A program made the position numbers and the translations under genes. The notes beneath the pieces are model-generated. The model was not told the DNA's origin and ran no database searches. It saw nothing but the letters and a program-made list of their open reading frames with translations. A stretch of 64,000 bases of DNA from Nocardioides ganghwensis. GTDB lineage: Bacteria > Actinomycetota > Actinomycetes > Propionibacteriales > Nocardioidaceae. Positions 53,521 to 61,978 of the stretch are shown piece after piece (positions within the stretch are counted from its first letter, which is position 1; each line of letters starts with the position of its first letter). Where the stretch lies: contig NZ_JACXYX010000010.1 of the NCBI RefSeq assembly GCF_014779655.1, positions 1 to 64,000 of the forward strand, written 5' to 3'.

Positions 53521-54250
53521 CTTCGACCGGCTGGGCCTGCGCCCCGGCGACCGCGTGCTCGACATGGGCTGCGGCGCCGGACGGCACGCCTTCGAGATGT
53601 ACAAGCGCGGCGCCGACGTCATCGCGTTCGACCAGGACGCGGACGAGCTCGCGACCGTGCGCGAGTGGTTCGCCGCGATGCGTGAGGCGGGCGAGGTGCC
53701 CGAGGGGGCCGAGGCCGACGTCAAGGAGGGCGACGCCCTGGCGCTGCCCTTCGCCGACGGCGAGTTCGACCGCATCGTCGCCGCGGAGGTCCTCGAGCAC
53801 ATCCACCGCGACGTCGACGCGATCAAGGAGCTCGTCCGGGTGCTCCGCCCCGGCGGCACGCTCGCGATCTCGGTGCCGCGGTGGCTGCCCGAGATCGTCA
53901 ACTGGAAGCTCTCCGACGACTACCACAACGCCGAGGGCGGCCACGTCCGGATCTACACGACCGAGGAGCTCGTCGACAAGGTCACCAAGGCCGGCCGCTC
54001 CAACGACGGCACGCCCGGCGACGCGATGGTCTTCACCGGGAAGGACCACGCCCACGGCCTCCACACGCCCTACTGGTGGATCAAGTGCGCGGTCGGCGTC
54101 ACCAACGACGACCACCCGCTCGCCAAGGCCTACCACCGGCTCCTGGTCTGGGAGATCATGGAGAACCCCAGGGCGCTCCAGTACGCCGGCAAGGTGCTCG
54201 ACCCGCTCATCGGGAAGAGCATGGTGCTCTACTTCCGCAAGCCCGCATGA
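53507..54250 (+). CDS. Class I SAM-dependent methyltransferase
   Basis: 247 residues from GTG 53507, with AGAGGGAGGG just upstream. Motif I is VLDMGCGAGRHAFEMY, the acidic second-strand end is AFDQDADE, motif post-I EGDALALPFADGEFD and motif III VLRPGGTLAISVP. The C-terminal part contains paired Trp-rich segments (LHTPYWWIKCAVG) that may touch a hydrophobic or sugar substrate. Translation is coupled to both neighbours. Confidence 0.9.
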   Translation: MLTVDFDRLGLRPGDRVLDMGCGAGRHAFEMYKRGADVIAFDQDADELATVREWFAAMREAGEVPEGAEADVKEGDALALPFADGEFDRIVAAEVLEHIHRDVDAIKELVRVLRPGGTLAISVPRWLPEIVNWKLSDDYHNAEGGHVRIYTTEELVDKVTKAGRSNDGTPGDAMVFTGKDHAHGLHTPYWWIKCAVGVTNDDHPLAKAYHRLLVWEIMENPRALQYAGKVLDPLIGKSMVLYFRKPA

Positions 54251-55353
54251 CCGACGTCCTCACCCGCGCCCGGGTCGAGCAGACCGCAGCGACGATCGAG
54301 GCGATGCAGGAGCCCTCCGGCGCGATCCCGTGGACCCCAGGTGAGCACACCGACGTCTGGAACCACCTCGAGGCGGCCATGGCGCTGATGGTCGGCGGAC
54401 GCCGCGACGCCGCGGAGCGCGCCTTCGCGTGGGCGCGGGAGACGCAGCGCGCCGACGGCTCGTGGCCGCTGAAGATCGTCGTCGGCGAGGTCGAGGACCA
54501 CTCCGGTGAGACCAACATGTCGGCGTACGTCGCGGTCGCCACGTGGCACCACTGGCTGGTCGCGCGCGACGAGGCGTTCGTCCGGCTGATGTGGCCGACC
54601 GTCCGGCGCGCGCTCGACTTCGTGGTGTCGCTCCAGCTGCCGTTCGGCGGCGTCGCGTGGTCGCAGGAGTGGCACGACGGCGAGCCGGCCGTGGTCAACG
54701 AGGAGGCCCTCCTGGCCGGGTCGTCCAGCATCTACCACTCGCTGCGGGCCGGCGTCGCGCTCGCCGAGCTGGTGGGGGAGCCGCAGGTCGAGTGGGAGCT
54801 CGCCGGCGGCCGTCTCGGCCACGCGCTGCGCGAGCACCGCGACCAGTTCCTGGACAAGTCGACCTTCTCGATGGACTGGTACTACCCGGTCCTCGGCGGC
54901 GCGGTCCGCGGCGAGGCGGCGCGCGAGCTGCTCGCCGAACGCTGGGACACCTTCGTCGAGCCCGGCCTCGGGATCCGGTGCGTGTCCACCAACCCGTGGG
55001 TCACCGGCGCCGAGACGTGCGAGCTGGTGCTCGCGCTCGAGGCGATCGGCGACCGCGAGAGGGCCCGTCAGCTGCTCGCCGACATGCAGCACCTGCGTAC
55101 GGACGACGGCTCCTACTGGACCGGCTACGTGTTCCCCACCGCCCCCGACGAGCAGGGCGTCAACTGGCCGGTCGAGCAGACGACCTACACGGCTGCGGCG
55201 GTGGTGCTGGCTTTCGACGCGCTCACCGACAGCACGCCCGGTGCCGACATCATGCGCGGCACGACCCTCGCCGCCGACTTCGCCGAGATCGGCCTGGAGT
55301 GCGGGTGCCGGTCAGGCGAGCGGGTCGCCGGCGTCGCCGGACGTACGGCGTAG
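54247..55353 (+). CDS. Alpha/alpha-toroid protein (prenyltransferase/squalene-cyclase-like repeat)
   Basis: 368 residues, ATGA overlap with the methyltransferase. All-helical toroid with internal repeats such as GAIPWTPG, TQRADGSWPLKI and DDGSYWTGYVF. Relatives tend to be annotated as prenyltransferase or squalene-cyclase repeat proteins, but the DxDD motif of squalene-hopene cyclases and the zinc site of protein prenyltransferases are absent. Conserved-looking His, Glu and Trp (TDVWNHLEAAM, HSGETNMSAY, ATWHHW) would suit a glycan- or lipid-acting toroid. The last 42 bases overlap the convergent methyltransferase. Confidence 0.82.
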   Translation: MTDVLTRARVEQTAATIEAMQEPSGAIPWTPGEHTDVWNHLEAAMALMVGGRRDAAERAFAWARETQRADGSWPLKIVVGEVEDHSGETNMSAYVAVATWHHWLVARDEAFVRLMWPTVRRALDFVVSLQLPFGGVAWSQEWHDGEPAVVNEEALLAGSSSIYHSLRAGVALAELVGEPQVEWELAGGRLGHALREHRDQFLDKSTFSMDWYYPVLGGAVRGEAARELLAERWDTFVEPGLGIRCVSTNPWVTGAETCELVLALEAIGDRERARQLLADMQHLRTDDGSYWTGYVFPTAPDEQGVNWPVEQTTYTAAAVVLAFDALTDSTPGADIMRGTTLAADFAEIGLECGCRSGERVAGVAGRTA

Positions 55354-55980
55354 CACCCGCATCGACCCGACGGCCTCCACCTCCGTGAACGCACCACTGG
55401 CCAGCGCCGGGAGGTAGATGTCCTCGTACGGCGGACGCCCTCCGTCGGCCGGGTCGGGGAAGACGTCGTGGACCACCAGCACGCCGTCGGCCGCGACCCA
55501 CCGCGGCCACGTGCGGAAGTCGGCGCGGGCGGGCTCGACGCCGTGCCCGCCGTCGATGAACAGCAGCGAGAGAGGCGTGCGCCACCACGCACCGACCGTC
55601 TCCGACCGGCCGACGACCGCGACCACCTGCTCCTCGAGGCCGGCGGTCGCGATGGTCCTCCGGAAGGTCGGGAGGGTGTCCATCAGGCCGGTCGCGGCGT
55701 CCACCAGGGTGTCGTCGTGGTGCTCCCAGCCCGCCTGGTTCTCCTCGGAGCCGCGGTGGTGGTCGACGGTGAAGACGGTGCCGCCGACCTCGCGGGCGGC
55801 GCCGCCGAGCCAGATCGCCGACTTCCCGCAGTAGGTGCCGACCTCGAGGGCCGGGCCGTGTGGGAGGCGTACGCGGGCCCACCGGTGCAGCAGCCCACCC
55901 TCGTCCTCGGGCATGAAGCCCTTGGTGGCGCGGGCGTGCTCGAGCAGGTCCGCGGGCAGCGACCGGTCCGGCGCGGTCAC
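55312..55980 (-). CDS. Class I SAM methyltransferase, Methyltransf_24 type
   Basis: 222 residues from GTG 55980. Motif I LEVGTYCGKSAIWLG, the acidic FTVDHHRGS, and LLFIDGGHGVEPARADF are typical of the Methyltransf_24 group, which modify small molecules or sugars. GTGA overlap joins it to the upstream esterase. It faces the GT4/methyltransferase/toroid operon tail to tail, and may serve the same product. Confidence 0.88.
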   Translation of the reverse strand: MTAPDRSLPADLLEHARATKGFMPEDEGGLLHRWARVRLPHGPALEVGTYCGKSAIWLGGAAREVGGTVFTVDHHRGSEENQAGWEHHDDTLVDAATGLMDTLPTFRRTIATAGLEEQVVAVVGRSETVGAWWRTPLSLLFIDGGHGVEPARADFRTWPRWVAADGVLVVHDVFPDPADGGRPPYEDIYLPALASGAFTEVEAVGSMRVLRRTSGDAGDPLA

Positions 55981-57281
55981 CCTGCGTCCCTGTCGGCCTC
56001 GTCCATCAGGTCGATCTCCTCGGGCTCGACGCCGCTGTCGGCTGCGAGCCCGTGGCGCCAGGTGTTCCAGTGCCAGGTGAGGTAGCGGTCGACCGCCCGC
56101 ACGGCGTACGTGCTGCGGATCGAGTGGAAGACGTCGAAGGCGTGCTGAGCGCCGGGGAGCTCGGCGTAGACCACGGACCTCCTCGACGTGCGCCGCAGCT
56201 CGGCGACGAACAGCCGCGCCTGCTCCACTGCGACGAGCGTGTCGAGCTCGCCGTGGACGACGAAGAAGTCGGGGGCGTCGGGCGTGATCCGCAGGATGGG
56301 GGAGGCGGCCTCGTAGACGTGCGGGGCGTCCTGCCAGGTCGTCTGCAGGACGCGCGGGCCCAGGAACGCGTCGCGCATCCCGATGGCGTTGGTGAGGCCG
56401 GTCGAGCCGGCGAAGTCGTAGACGCCGTAGAACGGGACGGCGGCCTGGACCGAGGTGTCGGCGTCCTCGAAGCCGGGCTGCCACTCCGGGTCACCGGGGG
56501 TCAGTGCCGCCAGCGCGGCGAGGTGGCCGCCCGCGGACCCGCCGGTGATGGTGACGTAGTCCGGGTCGCCGCCGTAGCGGGCGATGTTGTCCTTCACCCA
56601 CGCGATGGCGCGCTTGACGTCGACGATGTGCGCAGGCCACGGGTTGCGGGGCGACAGGCGGTAGTTGATCGCCACGCACACCCAGCCCTGGGCGGCCATC
56701 CGGTTCATCAGGGGACGCGCCTGGTGCTCCTTCTCGCCGATCATCCACGCGCCGCCGTGGACCTGCAGGAGCACCGGGGCCCCGGTGATCGCGTCGTCCG
56801 TGGCCGGCAGGTAGATGTCGAGGTGGCCGCGGCGACCTGCCTCGGAGTAGGGGAGGTTCCTGATCACCCGTACGGCGTCGTCGGCGAAGTCGAACGGCCG
56901 CGCCAGCCGTCGCCACGACACCGCCAGGTCCGCGGGGTCGGGCGCCCGGTCGAGCTGCTCGACGTAGTCGACGCCGAGGCCCTCGACGAGGGCGTCCTCG
57001 AGCACGTCCTCGGCCCGGCGGCTCTGCCGGACCATGTGGGCCAGGCCGAGCGCGCTGGCGCCCGCGAGGGCCAGCGCGGCCTTGGCGCGTACGCCCTCGC
57101 GGCGGCCCTGGGTCAGGTGCGCGGCAGCATCGAGCGCGGTGAGCGCCAGCATCTGCGGGGCGGTCTCGCCGAACAGCCAGCCGGCGGCGAACGACGGCAC
57201 CCCCGAGCGCTGGCCGCGCGGGGGACGCAGGGCGTTGACGGTGAGGGCGGCGATCACGGCCTGACGGCTCAGGAAACTCAC
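55977..57281 (-). CDS. Alpha/beta hydrolase, hormone-sensitive-lipase type esterase
   Basis: 434 residues from GTG 57281 (TAACGT 6 bases upstream on the minus strand). The N-terminal third is hydrophobic and Ala-rich, possibly membrane-associated. The catalytic part has the oxyanion HGGAW, the nucleophile GGSAGGH, and late Asp and His (VHGELDTL, GAQHAFD). It resembles mycobacterial Lip esterases with an extra N-terminal part. Probably acts on acyl esters. Confidence 0.9.
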   Translation of the reverse strand: MSFLSRQAVIAALTVNALRPPRGQRSGVPSFAAGWLFGETAPQMLALTALDAAAHLTQGRREGVRAKAALALAGASALGLAHMVRQSRRAEDVLEDALVEGLGVDYVEQLDRAPDPADLAVSWRRLARPFDFADDAVRVIRNLPYSEAGRRGHLDIYLPATDDAITGAPVLLQVHGGAWMIGEKEHQARPLMNRMAAQGWVCVAINYRLSPRNPWPAHIVDVKRAIAWVKDNIARYGGDPDYVTITGGSAGGHLAALAALTPGDPEWQPGFEDADTSVQAAVPFYGVYDFAGSTGLTNAIGMRDAFLGPRVLQTTWQDAPHVYEAASPILRITPDAPDFFVVHGELDTLVAVEQARLFVAELRRTSRRSVVYAELPGAQHAFDVFHSIRSTYAVRAVDRYLTWHWNTWRHGLAADSGVEPEEIDLMDEADRDAG

Positions 57282-57318
57282 GTGCCTACGTTACTCGTCG
57301 GTACTACGGTGCTGTCCG

Positions 57319-58046
57319 ATGAGTGGGATGCACGCGGACGAGGTGGCCGTCGACGACGCGACCGTACGCCGGTTGCTCGCACCGCACCTCCCGCTGCCGA
57401 TCCCTGCGCCGGTCGCGCTGGGCGAGCCGGGCGAGGGTACCCGTTCGCGTGGACCGTCGTGCCGTGGATCGAGGGGGCGAACCCCAACGAGGAGACCTTC
57501 GACCCCGAGGAGTGGGGGACCGCGCTCGGCTCCTTCGTCCGGGCCTGTCGTGAGGTGCCCGGCATGGACGGCCCGGTCACGACCCACGGGCGCGGCGGGC
57601 CGCTGACCGCGCTCGACGACTGGGTGCGGGAGTGGACCGGGCGCGCCGACCCCACGCAGGTCTCCCGGGACGCGGTGCTGGCCGTCTGGGCGGACGCCCT
57701 CGACGCGCCGGCGTACGTCGGCGAGCCGCGCTGGTTCCACGGCGACCTCCACGAGGGCAACCTGCTCGTGCGCGACGGGCGCCTGGCGGCCGTGATCGAC
57801 TGGGGCTGCGCCGGGCGGGGCGACCCCGCGATCGAGCTCAACGCGATGTGGGGCTACGTCCCCCCGTCGGCCGCGCAGGTCTACCGCGACGCCGTGGGCC
57901 TCGACGAGGCCGCCTACCGGCGTGCCCGCGGGTACGCGCTCGCGCCCGCCATCAGCGGGTGGACCTACTACCGCGACACCGCGCCGGAGACCTCGCAGGG
58001 AGCGCTGGAGACCGTGCAGCGGTTGAACGCCTCGTTGGACGACTGA
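57319..58046 (+). pseudogene. Aminoglycoside-phosphotransferase-like gene with deletion and frameshift
   Basis: Starts at ATG 57319 with TACGGT 8 bases upstream. The opening HADEVAVDDATVRRLLA joins directly to PHLPLPIPAPVALGEPGEG, so the usual segment with the nucleotide loop (about 50 residues) is missing in frame. At 57435-57437 the run GGG should be GGGG; this loss of one base breaks the frame, and the next frame continues YPFAWTVVPWIEG, the catalytic HGDLHEGNLLV and IDWGCAG to the stop at 58046. The kinase cannot be made as one chain. Confidence 0.85.
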
Positions 58047-58062
58047 GCATCCTGGCGCGGGC

Positions 58063-58803
58063 CTACCGCAACCGCTCGGCGAAGAACTCCAGGATCGCGT
58101 CGACCGCGACCTGCGAGCGCTGCTCGGTGACGGTCGAGTGGCCCTTCCCCTCGAGCTCGACGCGGATGAAGGCGTCGCCGATCAACGACGTCAGCGTGTC
58201 GAAGCGTGTCCCGACCAGCGGGTCGGAGGCGTACCGGATGCCCAGGACGGAGCAGCCGTCGGCCGCGCGCCGGCGCACGGCCCCGACGTCGGCGGGGGAG
58301 AGGTTGAGGTCCGCGGCCCGGCCGGGCAGTCCGATGAAGGGCGTGCTGGGCTGGCAGACCACCGGGGCGACGGTGGCGTCGTCGACCATCATCGCCAGCG
58401 CGAAGCCGCCGGTGAAGCACATGCCGAGGGCCCCCACGCCGGGTCCGCCGAGCTCGGCGTGGAGGTCGCGCGCCAGCGAGCGCAGCCAGCCGGCGACCGG
58501 CGTGGTCACGCCCCGGGCGAGCTTGGTGAGCTCGCGGCTGACGCAGATCCGCGGGAACGCGCGGGCGACGTCGAGGTTGCTGAACTCGCGGCCGACCGGC
58601 CCGAACAGGTGCGGCAGGACGACCGTGTGGCCGGCGGCGACGAGCTCCTCGCCGAACCTGATCACGCCCGCGGTCAGCCCGGGCATCTCGTGGATCACGA
58701 CGACGCCCGGACCGGTGCCCTTGCGCCAGACGGGGTGCGTCGTCGGGCGCCCGTCGACGTCGGAGGTGTGCTCGCTGCGGGTCCAGGTCTCGAGTGCGTC
58801 CAC
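58063..58803 (-). CDS. Dienelactone hydrolase family protein
   Basis: 246 residues from GTG 58803, supported by CAGATT 6 bases upstream; an earlier in-frame start exists but would cover this box. GVVVIHEMPGL at the N-terminus, LGMCFTGGFALAM with the Cys nucleophile of dienelactone hydrolases, and a late DPLVGTRFD and GKGHST that supply Asp and His. It hydrolyses lactones or esters; the natural substrate is not known. It lies alone between the broken phosphotransferase and a secreted protease. Confidence 0.86.
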   Translation of the reverse strand: MDALETWTRSEHTSDVDGRPTTHPVWRKGTGPGVVVIHEMPGLTAGVIRFGEELVAAGHTVVLPHLFGPVGREFSNLDVARAFPRICVSRELTKLARGVTTPVAGWLRSLARDLHAELGGPGVGALGMCFTGGFALAMMVDDATVAPVVCQPSTPFIGLPGRAADLNLSPADVGAVRRRAADGCSVLGIRYASDPLVGTRFDTLTSLIGDAFIRVELEGKGHSTVTEQRSQVAVDAILEFFAERLR

Positions 58804-58892
58804 GGCGGAAATCTGACAGCCGGGGCAGACCACGGGAAGAGGTTGTCCACGAGATCGCGACGAGGGCCTGTTCTTCTTGCTGGTCGCCCGGT

Positions 58893-58898
58893 TAGGTT
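58893..58898 (+). promoter_or_regulatory. Candidate -10 box upstream of the secreted metalloprotease
   Basis: TAGGTT lies 36 bases before ATG 58935, so this transcript would carry a short leader, unlike most genes of the window. Confidence 0.35.
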
Positions 58899-58934
58899 GC
58901 TGCCTTCCCACGTCACACAGACAGGACATCTCGG

Positions 58935-59906
58935 ATGCGACACTCCCGTTCCCTGCGGGGTCTCGTGGTGGCCGGCTCGATGGCGCTCGTCGCCACGACG
59001 CTCTCGGCCACCGCGGCGATCCCGGCCACCGCTGCGCCGTTCTCCCCGAAGGCCGCCGAGTGCGTCGACGGCCACTCCGACGAGCACGGCGACGAGCACG
59101 GCGACGAGGCCGCCGCCAACGCCCGGGTGCGCAAGGGCGCCAAGGCCAACGAGCCCAAGCCCTTCGCCGGCACCGGCGAGCAGTACCTCACGCTCGACAA
59201 CGCCTCCACCCTCGCCGCGGGGTCGGTGACGGTCCCGACGTGGTTCCACATCGTCACCCCGACGACCGCGACCCAGGCCGACCGCGACCGCCTCACCCAG
59301 CTCGCGAGGGCGCAGCTCGACGTCCTCAACGAGGCCTACACGGGCCGTACGGGCACCCAGGCGTCGGCCGCGACGCCGTTCCGCTTCGAGCTCGCCGGCT
59401 TCACCTACCCCGTCAACGACGCCTGGTACACCGTCACGCCCGGCGGCGTGGAGAAGGAGATGAAGGCCGCGACCCGCAAGGGCGGCAAGGAGACCCTCAA
59501 CATCTGGACCGCCAGCATCGGCGACGACCTCCTCGGCTGGGCCACGTTCCCCACCAGGAAGCTCAGCACCAACGACGGCGTGGTGATCCTCGACGAGTCG
59601 ATGCCCGGCGGCACGGCCGGCAAGTACGCGCTGGGCGACACGCTCACCCACGAGGTCGGCCACTGGCTGGCGCTCTACCACACGTTCCAGGGCGGCTGCA
59701 ACGGCAAGGGCGACCAGGTCGCCGACACCCCGGCGGAGGCCGGGCCGCAGTTCGACTGCCCCGTCGGCGCCGACTCGTGCGCCTCGCCGGGCGTGGACCC
59801 GATCCACAACTACATGGACTACACGCAGGACTCCTGCATGTACCAGTTCACCGCCGGCCAGGTCGCGCGGATGAGCGACGCCTGGAACCAGTACCGGGCG
59901 AGCTGA
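58935..59906 (+). CDS. Secreted zinc metalloprotease, M43 (pappalysin) type
   Basis: 323 residues. A Sec signal ends near residue 34 (ATAAPF). A short segment SDEHGDEHGDEAA follows, then the protease: HEVGHWLALYH is the HExxHxxGxxH-like zinc site (third ligand His), and NYMDYTQDSCMYQFT is the Met-turn and C-terminal block typical of M43. Cys pairs suggest disulfides. It would act outside the cell. The Asp/His-rich stretch may bind metal or shield the enzyme. Confidence 0.9.
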   Translation: MRHSRSLRGLVVAGSMALVATTLSATAAIPATAAPFSPKAAECVDGHSDEHGDEHGDEAAANARVRKGAKANEPKPFAGTGEQYLTLDNASTLAAGSVTVPTWFHIVTPTTATQADRDRLTQLARAQLDVLNEAYTGRTGTQASAATPFRFELAGFTYPVNDAWYTVTPGGVEKEMKAATRKGGKETLNIWTASIGDDLLGWATFPTRKLSTNDGVVILDESMPGGTAGKYALGDTLTHEVGHWLALYHTFQGGCNGKGDQVADTPAEAGPQFDCPVGADSCASPGVDPIHNYMDYTQDSCMYQFTAGQVARMSDAWNQYRAS

Positions 59907-59922
59907 CCCGGGGCCCGCACCG

Positions 59923-60567
59923 TCAGAACGTGTAGCCGAAGGCGTCGAGGTCTGCCGCGTAGACCTCGGCGACCTTCGCCCGCGTCGCGTCGGTGTAGTA
60001 GTCGCGGTAGCTGCCGTGCGGCGACTTGTTGCGGTGGGGGACCCGCTCGGGCTCCCCGCCCAGCCGCCGCTCGACCTCCGCCAGGTCCTCGGCGAAGTTC
60101 TCGGTGCGACCGACGAAGTCGACCTCGCGGTCGGGCGCCCTCAGGTAGTCGACCTGCGGGCGTCCGACCCGGGGCAGCTCCTCGGTCCCGCGGAGCACGA
60201 ACTCCTCGAACCCCGAGTACGCCGCCGCGGCCCGCCACATGTCGTTGCCACGCATCTTCGTCGCCGCGGCGCCCTGCGGCCTCCCGCTCGACGGGCCCCA
60301 CTCCCGGTCCCAGTCCTGGATCATCGCCCACCACGAGACCATGCGTGCCCACGGGTTCCGCACGAACGCGAACGACCAGTAGTCGACCGTCTGCGGCTCG
60401 GCCCGCAGGATCCGGGCGTACGGCGCGTGGCGGCCGAGGGGCGGAGTGACCCCGGGCGCCTTGCTGCGCGCGTCGGGGCAGCAGCGCTCGAACGCCACGC
60501 CCACCGAGACCCCGCCCGTCTTGGGCACGTGCACGAACAGCGCGCGCCTGGAGTCGGAGATCAACAC
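59923..60567 (-). CDS. Sulfotransferase family protein, copy 1
   Basis: 214 residues from GTG 60567. PAPS-type motifs: the 5' phosphosulfate loop FVHVPKTGGVS (residues 11-21) and the 3' phosphate part FAFVRNPWARMVSWW. It resembles the Sulfotransfer_2 family, which sulfates sugars or glycolipids. Over most of its length it matches the protein at 61280-61924 (YWxFxFVRNPWARMVSW, MWRAAAAYSGF, TEELPRVG, DYYTD). TAGCCT 7 bases before the GTG is the promoter box. Confidence 0.88.
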   Translation of the reverse strand: MLISDSRRALFVHVPKTGGVSVGVAFERCCPDARSKAPGVTPPLGRHAPYARILRAEPQTVDYWSFAFVRNPWARMVSWWAMIQDWDREWGPSSGRPQGAAATKMRGNDMWRAAAAYSGFEEFVLRGTEELPRVGRPQVDYLRAPDREVDFVGRTENFAEDLAEVERRLGGEPERVPHRNKSPHGSYRDYYTDATRAKVAEVYAADLDAFGYTF

Positions 60568-60574
60568 GGGCGCG

Positions 60575-60580
60575 AGGCTA
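60575..60580 (-). promoter_or_regulatory. -10 box of sulfotransferase copy 1
   Basis: TAGCCT on the minus strand, 7 bases before GTG 60567; the same box and near-identical spacer precede copy 3. Confidence 0.5.
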
Positions 60581-60623
60581 GCCCAGCCCGGCCCGACCCG
60601 GCGCATGCGGGATGATCGGCCGC

Positions 60624-61289
60624 GTGATGACGTTCCTCGAGCTCGGGCCCGGACGCGACTTCGTGCTGCTCGCCATGCCGAAGACCGCCAGCACGAGCCT
60701 CGAGCGCGCGCTCGCGCCGTACGCCACCGAGGTCGTCGGGTCGCCGCCGGGCCAGAAGCACCTGCCGGCGCGCGGCTTCGTCCACACCCGGGCACCGCGG
60801 CTGGCCGCGCAGGGACACCCGCGCGAGTCGTACGAGCTCGTGACGATGTTCCGCGAGCCGATCGCGTGGCTGGAGTCGTGGTGGCGCTACCGGGCGCGCG
60901 AGGACAGCCGGCAGTCGACGGCCGACATGACGTTCGAGGAGTTCGCGCTGCGCTTCCTCGCCGGTGACGGGGACGCGCCGGTGCCCAAGGGGAGGCCGGC
61001 GAGGTTCATCCACGCCCAGGGCGCGATCGCGGTGGACCGGATCTTCAGCGTCGAGCACCCCGAGGTCTGGTCGGCCTGGTTCAGCGAGCGGGTGGGCGTG
61101 CCGCTGGAGTTCGAGCGACGCAACGCCTCCGAGCCGTCCGAGGCCGAGCGCGGTGAGCTGGCCTTCGCCACCCGCGAGGCACTGGCAGCCCACTTCGCCC
61201 CGGAGTACGAGGTCTGGCGGCGGCTCGAGGCGACGGGGGAGTGGGCGGGCGCCCGGGGCACGCCGTTGGAGAACCCGCTTCAGTCGTAG
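60624..61289 (+). CDS. Sulfotransferase-like protein, copy 2 (diverged)
   Basis: 221 residues from GTG 60624 (ATG 60627 adjoins it). It keeps the general plan: LLAMPKTASTSLERAL replaces the phosphosulfate loop and TMFREPIAWLESWWRYR the 3' phosphate motif, but the rest has diverged strongly from copies 1 and 3. It is divergent from copy 1 with 56 bases between starts and its last 10 bases overlap the end of copy 3. GATGAT 7 bases upstream is a possible -10. Confidence 0.8.
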   Translation: MMTFLELGPGRDFVLLAMPKTASTSLERALAPYATEVVGSPPGQKHLPARGFVHTRAPRLAAQGHPRESYELVTMFREPIAWLESWWRYRAREDSRQSTADMTFEEFALRFLAGDGDAPVPKGRPARFIHAQGAIAVDRIFSVEHPEVWSAWFSERVGVPLEFERRNASEPSEAERGELAFATREALAAHFAPEYEVWRRLEATGEWAGARGTPLENPLQS

Positions 61290-61924
61290 GTGTAGCCGAA
61301 GAGCTCGATGTCCTCGGCGTAGACCTCGGCGACCCGCTGCCGGGTCTCGTCGGTGTAGTAGTCGTGGTAGGTCCCGTGCTTGGACTTGTTCTTGTGCACC
61401 GGCGTCGACGGCTCCAGTCCCAGCTGCACCTGGACCCGCTGGAGGTCCTCGACGAAGTTCTCGGTGCGTCCGATGAAGTCGACCTCACGGTTGTGCTTGG
61501 GCGCGCGGAGGTAGGTGATCTGCGGGGTCCCGACGCGGGGCAGCTCCTCGGTGCCGCGCATCACGAACTCGTCGAAGCCGGAGTACGCCGCCGCGGCGCG
61601 CCACATGGCGTTGCCGTCGCGCATCGAGCCGTGCTTGACGTCCTGGGGCTTGCCGCTCTTCGGGCCGTGCCGGCGGTCCCAGGCCGAGATCATCGAGTAC
61701 CACGAGACCATCCGCGCCCACGGGTTGCGGACGAAGCCGAACGTCCAGTAGTCGACGACCTGCGGCTCGGTCCTGATGATCTTGCCGAGCGTGGCGTGGC
61801 GCCCGATCGGGACGCGCGCCTTGCGGGCGTCGGGGCAGGCTTCCTTGACCGTCTCCTCGACCGACACCCCGCCCGTCTTGGGGACGTGGACGAAGAGCAC
61901 CTGTCGCGAGTCGCTGATGAGCAC
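61280..61924 (-). CDS. Sulfotransferase family protein, copy 3
   Basis: 214 residues from GTG 61924, the same length as copy 1 and closely similar along its whole length, including FVHVPKTGGVS, FGFVRNPWARMVSWY, MWRAAAAYSGFDEF and the final ELFGYTYD. It is therefore a duplicate of copy 1 on the same strand, with copy 2 on the opposite strand between them. Substrate unknown. Confidence 0.9.
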   Translation of the reverse strand: MLISDSRQVLFVHVPKTGGVSVEETVKEACPDARKARVPIGRHATLGKIIRTEPQVVDYWTFGFVRNPWARMVSWYSMISAWDRRHGPKSGKPQDVKHGSMRDGNAMWRAAAAYSGFDEFVMRGTEELPRVGTPQITYLRAPKHNREVDFIGRTENFVEDLQRVQVQLGLEPSTPVHKNKSKHGTYHDYYTDETRQRVAEVYAEDIELFGYTYD

Positions 61925-61930
61925 GCGGCG

Positions 61931-61936
61931 AGGCTA
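61931..61936 (-). promoter_or_regulatory. -10 box of sulfotransferase copy 3
   Basis: TAGCCT on the minus strand, 6 bases before GTG 61924. Confidence 0.5.
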
Positions 61937-61978
61937 TCCCACGCCTGTCGCGGGCCGAGCGCGTGCCGACCGGTGTCA

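Noticed and set aside
54247..55353. True prenyltransferase or squalene-hopene cyclase
   Set aside because: DxDD, QW repeat sets and zinc ligands are missing or poor; only the toroid plan is supported.
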